This document shows, one piece after another, positions 7,868 through 16,174 of a stretch of 64,000 nucleotides of DNA. Made by a program: the position numbers and the translations under genes. Each line of letters starts with the position of its first letter. The stretch's first letter is position 1. The notes beneath the pieces are model-generated. The model had not been told where the DNA came from and did no database searches. It saw only the letters and a list, made by a program, of their open reading frames with translations. The DNA is from an uncultured Faecalicatena sp. (GTDB lineage: Bacteria > Bacillota > Clostridia > Lachnospirales > Lachnospiraceae), in NCBI GenBank assembly GCA_902489075.1, contig CABTYO010000001.1, forward strand, positions 1-64,000, given 5' to 3'.

Positions 7868-8125
7868 ATGAGAAAATTTAACTATGTGATTAAGGATGAA
7901 GTAGGAATTCATGCAAGACCAGCCGGGATGCTGGTAAAAGAGGCTAAGAAGTATCAGAGTAAAGTAGAGCTGGTAAAAGGGGATATGAGTGCGGATGCAA
8001 CAAGGCTGATGTCAGTGATGGGACTTGGCGTGAAATGCGGAGAGGAGATCACGGTTGAGATTGCCGGAGAAGATGAAGAAACAGCTTATGAAGGAATCAA
8101 GGCGTTTTTCGAGGAAAATCTGTAA
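7868..8125 (+). CDS. HPr-family phosphocarrier protein lacking the regulatory serine
   Basis: An 85-residue HPr that passes phosphate from enzyme I to PTS permeases. The catalytic H15 is in GIHARPAG. In a gap-free alignment with Bacillus HPr, position 46 (the serine phosphorylated by HPr kinase) is R46 in ADATRLMSVMGLG. If this alignment holds, the protein can carry phosphate but cannot act as the CcpA co-repressor. It is the last gene of the beta-glucoside operon, preceded by AGGAGG and followed by a terminator. It could be an operon-specific paralogue or the main HPr of the cell; no second ptsH or ptsI is visible in the window. Confidence 0.9.
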   Translation: MRKFNYVIKDEVGIHARPAGMLVKEAKKYQSKVELVKGDMSADATRLMSVMGLGVKCGEEITVEIAGEDEETAYEGIKAFFEENL

Positions 8126-8141
8126 AAAGAATCAAGAAAGT

Positions 8142-8178
8142 AAAAGGCTGTGCCGGCAAAGGTGCAGCTTTTTGTTTT
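8142..8178 (+). terminator. Terminator of the beta-glucoside operon
   Basis: A stem with G-U pairs is formed by AAAAGGCTGTGCC (8142-8154) and GGTGCAGCTTTTT (8161-8173), followed by further T residues. Confidence 0.7.
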
Positions 8179-8294
8179 GTAAATATAAAGCAGAAAAGTG
8201 GAAGAGCAACAGAAAAAATGGAAAAGTTTTCTCTGTATAACAGCAAAATATGATATAATAAGTCAATTGATGTTGATAAATTGGGGGAGTTTTT

Positions 8295-10205
8295 ATGATT
8301 AGCTGGTCGCTTGCAGGAGAATATATGTCTCTTATAGTCATTTTTGTTCTAATGCTGTATTTTCATGAAAAAGGTACTGTTGTGAATGCCAAGGTAAGAT
8401 TATACAGGGCCTGTCTAAGGTTTTCCATGTTTTCGATCGTGCTGGATGCAGTATGTGTGGCTTTGATCAAGCACTCCGACAAGGTGCCTTACTGGCTGAA
8501 TATGCTGCTGAACAGTCTTTATTTTGTGATGACCGTGGCTGTATGTTCACTGATTGCCGCGTATGCGTTTATTAAGATGCTGGAACACGTCTATGATAAA
8601 AGCTGTTTAAGAAGAGCGTTCATAGGGCTGTCGGTGGTTAATGCGCTGTATCTGTCAGCGATTATATATAACGTGAAGTCAGGGATTATCTTTTATTTTG
8701 ATCAGGCCGGGCATTACCAGAGAGGGACATTTAACATCCTCGGGTATGGAGCTATGGCAGTAGAGATTGGGATGATTTATCTTTGTTTCTGGAAAAACCG
8801 TCCCAGTGTCAGCCAGTCTATCGTCAAGATCATCACCACTCTGCCCCCGATTATGGTGCTGCTGTGCCTGTTTCAGTTTGCCTACCAGGAGATGATAATG
8901 AACGGAACGGGGATGGCAATTGCCAACCTGATTCTGTTCATCAGTTTCCAGAGCAGGGAACTTAAGAGGGATCATTTGACGATGGCAGGGAACAGGGAGA
9001 GCTTTTACGAGAATATATCCCTGAGACTTGCTGGAGGACAGTGTTTCCAGATTGTTCTTCTTGCATTAAGGAAGTTTGATATTATTAATAAGAATTATGG
9101 GCATAAGAAGGGGGATGAATTTCTTTATACCATTGCGGCGGAACTGCGAAGGCTTCTGCCGAAAGCGGAGGTATTTCGATTTGGCAATGTGGAATTTGGC
9201 CTGATTATACCCTGGGAGTCAGAAGAGAAGTCGGCAGAAACTTATGAGAAGGTGAAGACGAGATGCCGGGATGGCTGGACCGTAGAAGGGATTCATACGC
9301 ATATCCGGACGGTGTTTATGTATCTGGACTATCTGGGGCAGCATTGTACACCCTCTCAGCTGATGGATTATATTGAGTATGGAATACAGCTGGCGAAGGA
9401 CAGTCCGAATCATGATGTCCATTTCACAGAATCTGTGAGAAAAGATTATGAGGATGAGAAAAAGATTCTTGAGATCATGCAGAGGTCTGTAGAACAGCGG
9501 CGTTTCCGGGTGTGGTATCAGCCGATTTCCCATGTGGGGAGCGGCTTTCATTCCGCGGAGGCCCTGCTTCGCCTGGATGATTATGAAGGAAATCCGGTGC
9601 CGCCGTCCAGGTTCATTCCGATTGCCGAGGAGTCCGGCATGATCGATGACCTGAGCTGGATCGTGCTGGAGGAAGTATGTGAACTTCTGGAGAAGAACCC
9701 GGAAAGCCAGATCAGGAGCATTTCCATTAATCTTTCCATGCAGCAGTTTGCCGATACCGGGCTGGAAAGAAGAATCCTGGACTGCCTGGAGCGCCACCAT
9801 CTTAAGCCGGAGCGGCTGAAGATCGAGGTGACGGAGAGAGTTCTATTGCAGGATATGGCATATATGAAAAATGTAATGTACAACATGAAACGTGCGGGAA
9901 TCGGATTTTATCTGGATGATTTCGGGACGGGCTACTCCAATCTGTCCAGTGTCCTGGAGTTTCCTTTTGAGTGCGTAAAGCTGGACCGCAGCCTGCTCAT
10001 CGGTTTTCCCGGGAATCCGGATTCAGAGATGCTTGTGAAGACGCTCATTGAGCTGTTCCACAGTATGGGGGGAAAGGTGGTTGTCGAGGGAATTGAGGAT
10101 GAGGCCCAGGCGGAACTGTTAAAGGAGCTGGGAGCTGACCGCATCCAGGGATATTTCTACAGCAAGCCGCTTCCGGAGGAGATATTTGATAAGTATTATA
10201 TGTAA
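8295..10205 (+). CDS. Membrane EAL-domain cyclic-di-GMP phosphodiesterase with degenerate GGDEF
   Basis: A 636-residue signalling protein. Residues 1-225 contain about seven hydrophobic segments. A GGDEF-like domain follows at about 235-385, but the signature reads GNVEF (in FRFGNVEFGLII), so diguanylate cyclase activity is unlikely. The EAL domain at about 395-636 keeps its key residues: EALLR, SINLSMQQF, EVTERVLL, DDFGTGYSNL, KLDRSLL and VVVEGIEDEAQ. It probably hydrolyses c-di-GMP, with the degenerate GGDEF acting as a GTP or regulatory module. GGGGGAG precedes ATG 8295, and a TATAAT is at 8254. It appears monocistronic. Confidence 0.9.
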   Translation: MISWSLAGEYMSLIVIFVLMLYFHEKGTVVNAKVRLYRACLRFSMFSIVLDAVCVALIKHSDKVPYWLNMLLNSLYFVMTVAVCSLIAAYAFIKMLEHVYDKSCLRRAFIGLSVVNALYLSAIIYNVKSGIIFYFDQAGHYQRGTFNILGYGAMAVEIGMIYLCFWKNRPSVSQSIVKIITTLPPIMVLLCLFQFAYQEMIMNGTGMAIANLILFISFQSRELKRDHLTMAGNRESFYENISLRLAGGQCFQIVLLALRKFDIINKNYGHKKGDEFLYTIAAELRRLLPKAEVFRFGNVEFGLIIPWESEEKSAETYEKVKTRCRDGWTVEGIHTHIRTVFMYLDYLGQHCTPSQLMDYIEYGIQLAKDSPNHDVHFTESVRKDYEDEKKILEIMQRSVEQRRFRVWYQPISHVGSGFHSAEALLRLDDYEGNPVPPSRFIPIAEESGMIDDLSWIVLEEVCELLEKNPESQIRSISINLSMQQFADTGLERRILDCLERHHLKPERLKIEVTERVLLQDMAYMKNVMYNMKRAGIGFYLDDFGTGYSNLSSVLEFPFECVKLDRSLLIGFPGNPDSEMLVKTLIELFHSMGGKVVVEGIEDEAQAELLKELGADRIQGYFYSKPLPEEIFDKYYM

Positions 10206-10289
10206 AGTTCTCCTTTTTTCTGTCAAAATGAGTTATAATAGAACTAACTAAAAGGCGGTATTTCTTTTGTCAGGAAAAGGAGTGATATT

Positions 10290-10925
10290 ATGACAGATCA
10301 CACGATTATAACGATCGGCAGACAATTCGGCAGCGGCGGGCATGAAATAGGAAACCGCCTTGCAGAGCGCCTGGACATCCCCTTATATGATCATAATCTG
10401 ATCAGGATGGCAGCCAAGGAGCTCAACGTGACTGACGAGGAGGCTTCCCGGGTAGATGAGACGATCCTGGGGAAGTTTTTATCGGCATATGTTGTGGGAA
10501 CCGGTGACTATACTGCATTTGTGGGGACGGACATGTATGGCACCCCTTTAAGTGACCGGATGTATGAGACGCAGACGGAGATTATTAAAAAGCTGGCGGG
10601 GAGAAGTTCCTGCATTTTTGTAGGAAGATGTGCGGATTTTGTGCTGGGTGATTATTCGAACTGTATCAATGCGTTTATCTATGCCTATAAGGAGGACCGT
10701 GTCCGCCGGATTATGAATATTTATAAGTTGACAGAGAAGCAGGCCTGGGATAAGATAAAGAAGACGGATAAAGAACGCAGGCTGTACTATGAAGCACGGA
10801 CAGGGCGTGAGTGGGGACATATCGAATCACATGAGCTGATGATAAACGTAAGTCTCATGGGAATCGAGGGTGCTGTGGATGCCCTGGAAGCAATTTACAA
10901 GACATGGGAAGGTAGAAAGAAATGA
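10290..10925 (+). CDS. Cytidylate kinase-like family protein
   Basis: A 211-residue P-loop protein of the cytidylate kinase-like class common in Clostridia. The N-terminus TIGRQFGSGGHEIGNRLAER is the phosphate-binding loop variant of this family (GRQFGSGG). It is distinct from canonical cmk in the rest of the sequence, and its true substrate is unknown. AAAGGAG precedes ATG 10290, and a TATAAT is at 10234. It overlaps the next small gene by 4 bases (ATGA), so the two are translationally coupled. Confidence 0.85.
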   Translation: MTDHTIITIGRQFGSGGHEIGNRLAERLDIPLYDHNLIRMAAKELNVTDEEASRVDETILGKFLSAYVVGTGDYTAFVGTDMYGTPLSDRMYETQTEIIKKLAGRSSCIFVGRCADFVLGDYSNCINAFIYAYKEDRVRRIMNIYKLTEKQAWDKIKKTDKERRLYYEARTGREWGHIESHELMINVSLMGIEGAVDALEAIYKTWEGRKK

Positions 10926-11149
10926 ATAAACATGGAAAGAAAATAGTTGCGCCGGTCATTATTACACTGCTCATGGTGTTGTACTTTTTGGGTTTTGTTG
11001 TGGCAGTTATGATGTTGAGGCCTCCGGTTATAGTGTGTATCCTGGGCGCAGTGATACCACTGGCATTTGCAGGAGTGATCCTGGGAGTATGTATCCAGAG
11101 AATTAAAGAGATAAGGAGTGGAGAAGAAGATGATCTTAGTAAATACTGA
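10922..11149 (+). CDS. Small two-helix membrane protein
   Basis: A 75-residue protein with two hydrophobic helices (about 9-30 and 34-58) and an acidic C-terminus (SGEEDDLSKY). No family recognised. It begins at the ATGA overlap with the kinase-like gene and runs 20 bases into the YbjQ gene, so all three are read as one tight operon. Confidence 0.7.
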   Translation: MNKHGKKIVAPVIITLLMVLYFLGFVVAVMMLRPPVIVCILGAVIPLAFAGVILGVCIQRIKEIRSGEEDDLSKY

Positions 11150-11444
11150 TTACATTACAGGAAAGAAGTTTGAGATGCTGGGACTGGTTAAGGGAAGCAC
11201 CATTCAGTCCAAGAATGTGGGCAAAGACATTACACAGAGCTTTAAGACTCTGGTGGGTGGTGAGTTAAAGGCCTATAATGAGATGATGAATGAAGCAAGG
11301 GCACTGGCTACAAAGCGTATGACAGAAGAAGCACAAGGCATGGGCGCAGACGCGGTGATCAATATCCGCTATGCATCTGCGGCAGTGATGGCAGGAGCAG
11401 CAGAGGTCATGGCTTACGGGACAGCAGTGAAGTTCGTAGACTAG
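11130..11444 (+). CDS. YbjQ/DUF74 family protein
   Basis: A 104-residue protein of the YbjQ (putative heavy-metal-binding) family, which forms pentameric rings in solved homologues. MILVNTDYITGKKFEMLGLV at the start and GADAVINIRYASA plus VMAYGTAVKF at the end are typical. A GTG at 11118 is in frame, but ATG 11130 matches the family N-terminus and has AAGGAG upstream, so it is preferred. Function is not established in this lineage. Confidence 0.85.
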   Translation: MILVNTDYITGKKFEMLGLVKGSTIQSKNVGKDITQSFKTLVGGELKAYNEMMNEARALATKRMTEEAQGMGADAVINIRYASAAVMAGAAEVMAYGTAVKFVD

Positions 11445-11589
11445 GCGGACAGGTAAGGCGCCGGAGATACCGGCACGATGATATTCGAAGATAATAAGCG
11501 GGGATTCTGAGAGATAATGATCAGGATCCCTCTCTATTTTACAGGAGTTTATTCGAGGAGAATTTTTAGTTAAGAGGAGTATGGATCAT

Positions 11590-12732
11590 ATGGGAAGAAA
11601 AGGAATCGGCAATCGAATTCTTGCCCTGTTTCTGGCGGTTCTGATGTTTGCCACAGTCTGGGGAGCGGACTGCCAGAGCTGGGAAGTGAATGCGGCACAA
11701 AAGGACAGTACGAAAAGCGGAAACCTGGAGGTACATTTTTTAGACGTGGGTCAGGGGGATGCCACACTGATTCTTTTAGACGGGCACGCAATGCTGATTG
11801 ATGCAGGCAACAACAGCAAGGGGACAGCGGTTCAGAATTATCTTAAGAAGCAGGGAGTTACCAAGCTTGATTATGTCATAGGGACCCATCCGGATGCGGA
11901 TCATATCGGAGGCCTTGATGTGGTGATTTATAAATTTGACTGCGGGAAGGTTCTCCTTCCGGATTTCAGCAAGGATACGAAGACTTACGAAGAGGTCATC
12001 GATACATTAAAGGCGAAGAATTATCAGGAAGTTCACCCGAAAGTGGGGGATCGCTATGAGCTGGGCAAGGCTTCATTCACCGTTGTGGCTCCGGGCAGTG
12101 AGAAGTACGACAGCGCCAACGATTATTCGATTGCAGTCAGGCTGGAGCATGGGAAAAATCATTTCATGTTTGTCGGAGATGCGGAAGAAGAGTCTGAGCA
12201 GGAGATGCTGGAAAGCGGACAAAAGCTGTCTGCGGATGTATATAAAGTGAGTCATCACGGAAGCAGGACCGGGACCAGTGAGGAGTTTTTAAAGGCGGTC
12301 GATCCTGCGTACGCTGTGATCAGCTGCGGAGAAGATAATTCCTATGGACATCCACATGCAGAAGTCATGAACCTTCTTCGTAAGGAGGGGGTGAAGGTAT
12401 TCCGCACGGATGAGCAGGGAACGGTTGTGGCGGTGTCAGATGGGAAGAAGATTACCTGGAACATGTCTCCGGATGAAAGCTGGAAGGCAGGAGAGCCTAA
12501 GGGCACGCATTCCGATGCAGAGCCAGCCGTGCAGGCGAGATCCAGGAAGACGCGGGAGACCTCGAAAAAGGAGACTTCTTACATACTGAACACGAATACA
12601 AAGAAGATACATCTGTCATCCTGCAGCAGCGTGAAAAAGATGGCAGAAAAGAACAGAAAAAAGACTTCAAAGACGCTCACCCAGCTGGAAAAAGAGGGAT
12701 ACACACCCTGTCAGAACTGCCTTGGTGAGTAA
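11590..12732 (+). CDS. Secreted ComEC-like metallo-beta-lactamase-fold hydrolase
   Basis: About 380 residues. A signal peptide (RILALFLAVLMFATVWGADC) is followed by an MBL domain like the C-terminal domain of ComEC: FLDVGQGDATLIL, the metal motif THPDADHIGG, FVGDAEEESE and VSHHGSRTGTS. The membrane channel part of ComEC is absent, so this is a stand-alone extracellular hydrolase, probably acting on nucleic acid. The last 50 residues carry IHLSSCSSVKKM and GYTPCQNC, a Cys motif often found at the ends of secreted Clostridia nucleases. ATG 11581 is also in frame, but AGAGGAG is only 1 base from it and 10 bases from ATG 11590. Confidence 0.85.
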   Translation: MGRKGIGNRILALFLAVLMFATVWGADCQSWEVNAAQKDSTKSGNLEVHFLDVGQGDATLILLDGHAMLIDAGNNSKGTAVQNYLKKQGVTKLDYVIGTHPDADHIGGLDVVIYKFDCGKVLLPDFSKDTKTYEEVIDTLKAKNYQEVHPKVGDRYELGKASFTVVAPGSEKYDSANDYSIAVRLEHGKNHFMFVGDAEEESEQEMLESGQKLSADVYKVSHHGSRTGTSEEFLKAVDPAYAVISCGEDNSYGHPHAEVMNLLRKEGVKVFRTDEQGTVVAVSDGKKITWNMSPDESWKAGEPKGTHSDAEPAVQARSRKTRETSKKETSYILNTNTKKIHLSSCSSVKKMAEKNRKKTSKTLTQLEKEGYTPCQNCLGE

Positions 12733-12752
12733 CCAGAAAGAATGAAAAAAAG

Positions 12753-12808
12753 AAAAAGAACCAGTCAGTGGTTCCTCTGCCCAAGGCGGATACTGACTGG
12801 TTCTTTTT
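12753..12808. terminator. Bidirectional terminator between convergent genes
   Basis: A perfect 17-base-pair stem (AAAAAGAACCAGTCAGT at 12753-12769 with its complement at 12792-12808), A-rich on the left and T-rich on the right, serves both directions. The stop codon of plsY lies inside it. Confidence 0.88.
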
Positions 12809-13397
12809 CGTATTTGATGATGTGTTTCAGGATGACGATCAATGAGATGATCAGTGCTCCCAGCAGGACCGGGCCGGTATGAAAGTGCCGGATACTGCTG
12901 ATACTGAAGCAGACATATGTGATGATTGTTCTCAACAGATGCGGTCTGATTACCAGCACCAGTGAAAAGAGCAGGTAAAAGGCGGCCAGCAGAAGCGCCG
13001 GGTACAGATTCGGAAACAGACCGATCAGACACCCAAAAGAGACTGCAATCGCTTTGCCTCCCTTTTTCGGACGGTAAAAGGGAAAAGCATGGCCGATCAC
13101 TGGTGCAGCCAGTACAAGGGAGAACAGGATGTTCTGTGTATCCAATGTTCGGACTCCCAGGTAAACTGGCAGGAATCCTTTGAAAAGCTCCAGAATAATG
13201 ACGGGTATTCCTGCTTTTTTCCCTGCATATTTGAATGCGTTAAATGCACCTGGATTTCCATCACTGCTCAGGCCTGTGGTATCCACATGGCAGAAATACC
13301 TGGGAATCAGGTCAGCAAAAAGGATGCTGCCTGACAGGTAGCCGGACAGGATGAAGAAACAGTATCGCATCAGATCCTCTATCATAAACTTTTCCAT
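12765..13397 (-). CDS. plsY: PlsY-like glycerol-3-phosphate acyltransferase
   Basis: A 210-residue integral membrane enzyme that acylates glycerol 3-phosphate from acyl phosphate. The family loops can be seen: YLSGSILFADLI, then DGNPGAFNAFKYAGKKAG (equivalent to SGNxGxTN), FKGFLPV, GHAFPFYRPKKGGKAIA and a closing multi-pass segment. The glycine-rich loops are somewhat divergent from canonical PlsY, so it may be a second copy. GGGAGGAG precedes the start. It lies 39 bases behind the glycolipid glycosyltransferase gene, which suggests a membrane lipid operon. Confidence 0.82.
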   Translation of the reverse strand: MEKFMIEDLMRYCFFILSGYLSGSILFADLIPRYFCHVDTTGLSSDGNPGAFNAFKYAGKKAGIPVIILELFKGFLPVYLGVRTLDTQNILFSLVLAAPVIGHAFPFYRPKKGGKAIAVSFGCLIGLFPNLYPALLLAAFYLLFSLVLVIRPHLLRTIITYVCFSISSIRHFHTGPVLLGALIISLIVILKHIIKYEKEPVSIRLGQRNH

Positions 13398-13436
13398 TAT
13401 AATCTCCTCCCGGGAAATGTATCGGCTTATTACATG

Positions 13437-14567
13437 TTATGCGTCAGGTGTGCTTTTGCTGCAAAGCCGTCTGAGCAGTTTGTAGGTTCTGAATGCGGCA
13501 TCCCCCGGTATGGTCTTTGACTGGGCAGCGCGCATTGCTTCCTGCCGCCGTGTGTTTCGAAGCAGGGTCTGCCCGGTCAGGATCTGTCCATAAAATTTGC
13601 CGGAAGTAGCAGAGAGCCCCCGGCTGGTGAAAAATTCCAGATTCTTTGTCTCGCATCCGGGTATGGGGGTGGTATGGATAATCGGGATTCCTTTGACAGC
13701 GGCCTCCGTGCTTGTCAGTCCGCCCGGTTTGGTAAAGAGGACATCGCTGGCATCCATATAAGCGGCAATATGTTCTGTATATCCAAGGATTCTGACATTC
13801 GAAAACCTCTTGAATTCTGTTTTTAATATTTTATAAAGCTTTTTATTATTTCCGCAGATGACAATGATAAATTCGTCAGGCTGTATCCTTCTGAGAAGCT
13901 CTGCGGTGAACAGTTGGATCTTTCCAAATCCCATGCTGCCGCTCATGATCAGATAGACATGAGCATCCTCCGGGATTTGGCAGAGCTGTCTTGCTGCTTT
14001 TGGTACTCTTGGGTCTGAAAAGGCCTGGCGGACAGGGATGCCGTAAGCTTTCAGCTTCTTCTCAGGAATTCCTCTGCCGGCAAATTCGGCCTTCAGCTCT
14101 TTGTGGGGGATGATATAATAATCGCAGTCAGTCTCCTCCCAGAAAGGGATGCAGGTGTAATCCGTCTCAATAGCGACCACCTTTTGCTCCAGCATGTTCC
14201 TGTGCTTCATATAAGTCAGCGTCTCGGCTGCAAAAAGATGGGGCGTCACAATGATGTCATAATCATGTTCATCAAGATAGTGCTTAAGCGGCTTTGCCAG
14301 CAGTGCATTGGCGTAATAGACAGGAGATTTACGCTTAGAGGAACTGATCAGTCCTCCCAGTTTATATAAAAAATGGAAGAAATGCGGGGCGTGCTTTACA
14401 ACCCCGACATAGCCCCCGCCGACATAGCGGGATACACGTTTTCCGCCGAGAAGCATGATGTCGAGCATATCTGCCTCATCGCCGTGGAGGCGGATACATT
14501 CCATAAGTGCTTTCCCGGCAGAATTATGCCCCTCCCCTGTATTGCATGACAGAATTAATACTTTCAT
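13437..14567 (-). CDS. MGDG synthase/UgtP-family diacylglycerol glycosyltransferase
   Basis: A 376-residue GT28-type enzyme that transfers a sugar from a nucleotide donor to diacylglycerol. The N-terminus LILSCNTGEGHNSAGKALME carries the GxGH motif of this family. The C-terminal half includes GSMGFGKI and the donor-binding TKPGGLTSTEAAVKGIPIIH. Its length matches UgtP-like enzymes. It is transcribed together with plsY and starts after AGAGG. Product is likely a mono- or diglycosyl-diacylglycerol; the sugar cannot be told from the sequence. Confidence 0.87.
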   Translation of the reverse strand: MKVLILSCNTGEGHNSAGKALMECIRLHGDEADMLDIMLLGGKRVSRYVGGGYVGVVKHAPHFFHFLYKLGGLISSSKRKSPVYYANALLAKPLKHYLDEHDYDIIVTPHLFAAETLTYMKHRNMLEQKVVAIETDYTCIPFWEETDCDYYIIPHKELKAEFAGRGIPEKKLKAYGIPVRQAFSDPRVPKAARQLCQIPEDAHVYLIMSGSMGFGKIQLFTAELLRRIQPDEFIIVICGNNKKLYKILKTEFKRFSNVRILGYTEHIAAYMDASDVLFTKPGGLTSTEAAVKGIPIIHTTPIPGCETKNLEFFTSRGLSATSGKFYGQILTGQTLLRNTRRQEAMRAAQSKTIPGDAAFRTYKLLRRLCSKSTPDA

Positions 14568-14615
14568 AAGAACCTCTTTCTTTTTTACTGGTCCATGAGA
14601 AAACCAGATCTGAAT

Positions 14616-15536
14616 TTACTGAATCAGAAAACCTGCCAGAAATGTCACAGCGGGAATTGTGACCATAGACAGGATTGTAGTAAACGAAAAAATTTCGGAA
14701 GCATAACGATAGTTTCTATTATAACGGATTGCCATCATTGTCATGGTAGCTGCGGTCGGGCATGCAGCTGCGATCAGAGTGGTATAGGCAATCTCGTGGC
14801 TGACTCCTGCCACAGCGAGGCACAAAGTAGTCAGCAGCGGCATAAGAAACAGTTTCAGTAAGCTTACCTTATAAATATGCAGATTGGCAAAGATCTGTTT
14901 CAAATCTGCCTGTGCAACGGAAAAACCGGCCACCATCATGGCAAGCGGCGTGTTCATATCCGCAACATAGTTCATGGATGACAGGACTGTCTCAGGAATT
15001 CGAAGCCGGGCAAAAAACAAAACCATGGCAATACAGGTCGCGATGATCATCGGGGAAAGCAGTCCTTCCTTTAGCTGTTTCAGCGAGAACTTTCCTTCCA
15101 TCAGACTCAGTCCGTGTGTCCAGGTGAACAGGTTAAATACAGTCATATATGCAGTCAGGTAAAACACCCCTTCATTTCCGAGGACGCTGTAGATCAGTGG
15201 AATGCCGATGAACCCGCAGTTGGAGTAAACGGCTCCGAAACGGTCCAGGGTGAATTCTGGATTATTTTTTTGAAAGATCAGCACCCTTGCCAGAAAAATT
15301 CCGATCAGGTGTGAGATGCAGGCTGCAGCAAATGCGATCAGCAGTCCTTTGACAAGCCGGGCATCGTAGTCGGTCTGGTAGACCGTTATGATCAGGCAGG
15401 GATTGACGACCATCAGCAGGAGGTTCGAGATGGATTTGTTTCCTTCCTGGCTGACGATCTTTAACTTGTAGCAGATGCAGGCCAATACCATAATGATAAG
15501 CATTTTAAGTAACTGGTTAAAAATTAATAGAAACAT
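14616..15536 (-). CDS. AEC-family (auxin efflux carrier-like) transporter
   Basis: A 306-residue multi-pass membrane protein. The N-terminal half (VVNPCLIITVYQTDYD, GFIGIPLIYSVLGNEGVFYL) and the C-terminal half (NTPLAMMVAGFSVAQADL, ACPTAATMTMMAIRY) show the duplicated five-helix layout of the family. In bacteria such carriers export or import malate and related acids; the substrate here is unknown. It is preceded by a weak GAGGAT site. It is separated by 100 bases from yqeY. Confidence 0.88.
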   Translation of the reverse strand: MFLLIFNQLLKMLIIMVLACICYKLKIVSQEGNKSISNLLLMVVNPCLIITVYQTDYDARLVKGLLIAFAAACISHLIGIFLARVLIFQKNNPEFTLDRFGAVYSNCGFIGIPLIYSVLGNEGVFYLTAYMTVFNLFTWTHGLSLMEGKFSLKQLKEGLLSPMIIATCIAMVLFFARLRIPETVLSSMNYVADMNTPLAMMVAGFSVAQADLKQIFANLHIYKVSLLKLFLMPLLTTLCLAVAGVSHEIAYTTLIAAACPTAATMTMMAIRYNRNYRYASEIFSFTTILSMVTIPAVTFLAGFLIQ

Positions 15537-15574
15537 AGCAGGTGTTTTATCCTCTCATAAATAGCGGCAGTAAT

Positions 15575-15611
15575 AATACCGCCTGCAGCCTTCTGGCTGC
15601 CAGACGGTATT
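15575..15611 (-). terminator. Probable terminator after yqeY
   Basis: The two-part stem AATACCG/CGGTATT plus GCAGCC/GGCTGC (15575-15611) lies between yqeY and the AEC gene. The trailing U-rich stretch in the minus-strand RNA is weak. Confidence 0.55.
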
Positions 15612-15641
15612 GGGAATCAGGTTCTTGTTTCGGAAACAGGC

Positions 15642-16088
15642 TTATGCCATAAAAGATGCAACAATTTCGCTGACCAGTCTGCCGTCAGCCTTTCCTTTTA
15701 CTTTCGGCATCAGTTCCTTCATGATCTTTCCTTTGTCCTTCGGGGTTGGAGCTTCAATGCCAAGTTCGGACAGAACTCCTTTTACGATCTCTTTGATCTC
15801 GTCCTCACCCATCATCTTCGGTGCATATTCCTCCAGGACAGCGAGGCGTTTCTTGCACTCATCGATAATGTCGGTGCGGTCTTCGGGAGTCATCTCCAGA
15901 GTCTCTTTCGTCTGCTTGATCTCTTTTAAGATCACCTGGCTTTCTTCCTCTTCAGTCAGGTCGGCACGCTTGTCGATGGCCTTATTCTTCAATGCAGATA
16001 ACAGAAAAGAGAGGGCAGCTTTTCTTTCCTTGTCTCCAGCCTTCATAGCGGCTACCATTGCACTTCTTACTTCATCAATCTTACTCAT
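15642..16088 (-). CDS. yqeY: GatB/YqeY domain protein
   Basis: A 148-residue helical protein related to the tail of the GatB amidotransferase subunit. Family features include MKAGDKERKAALSFLLSALK near the N-terminus, LTEEEESQVILKEIKQTKET in the middle and LMPKVKGKADGRLVSEIV at the end. It may act in tRNA-related quality control, but the role of free YqeY is not well established. GGAGG precedes the start. Confidence 0.92.
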   Translation of the reverse strand: MSKIDEVRSAMVAAMKAGDKERKAALSFLLSALKNKAIDKRADLTEEEESQVILKEIKQTKETLEMTPEDRTDIIDECKKRLAVLEEYAPKMMGEDEIKEIVKGVLSELGIEAPTPKDKGKIMKELMPKVKGKADGRLVSEIVASFMA

Positions 16089-16138
16089 TTCATCATACCT
16101 CCGTTCAGTTAGTTGTCAGAATAGTTTGGAAATTGCGC

Positions 16139-16174
16139 AGGGGTCTGACCCTTTTGCAAAGGGGTCAGACCCCT
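16139..16174. repeat. Dispersed 36-base palindromic repeat, copy 1
   Basis: A near-perfect palindrome with arms AGGGGTCTGACCC and GGGTCAGACCCCT. An identical copy lies at 31928-31963 and a partial copy at 54565-54582. The inner part overlaps the 3' end of pduL: the last codons GGG GTC and the stop TGA of pduL are read from this repeat. Confidence 0.9.
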
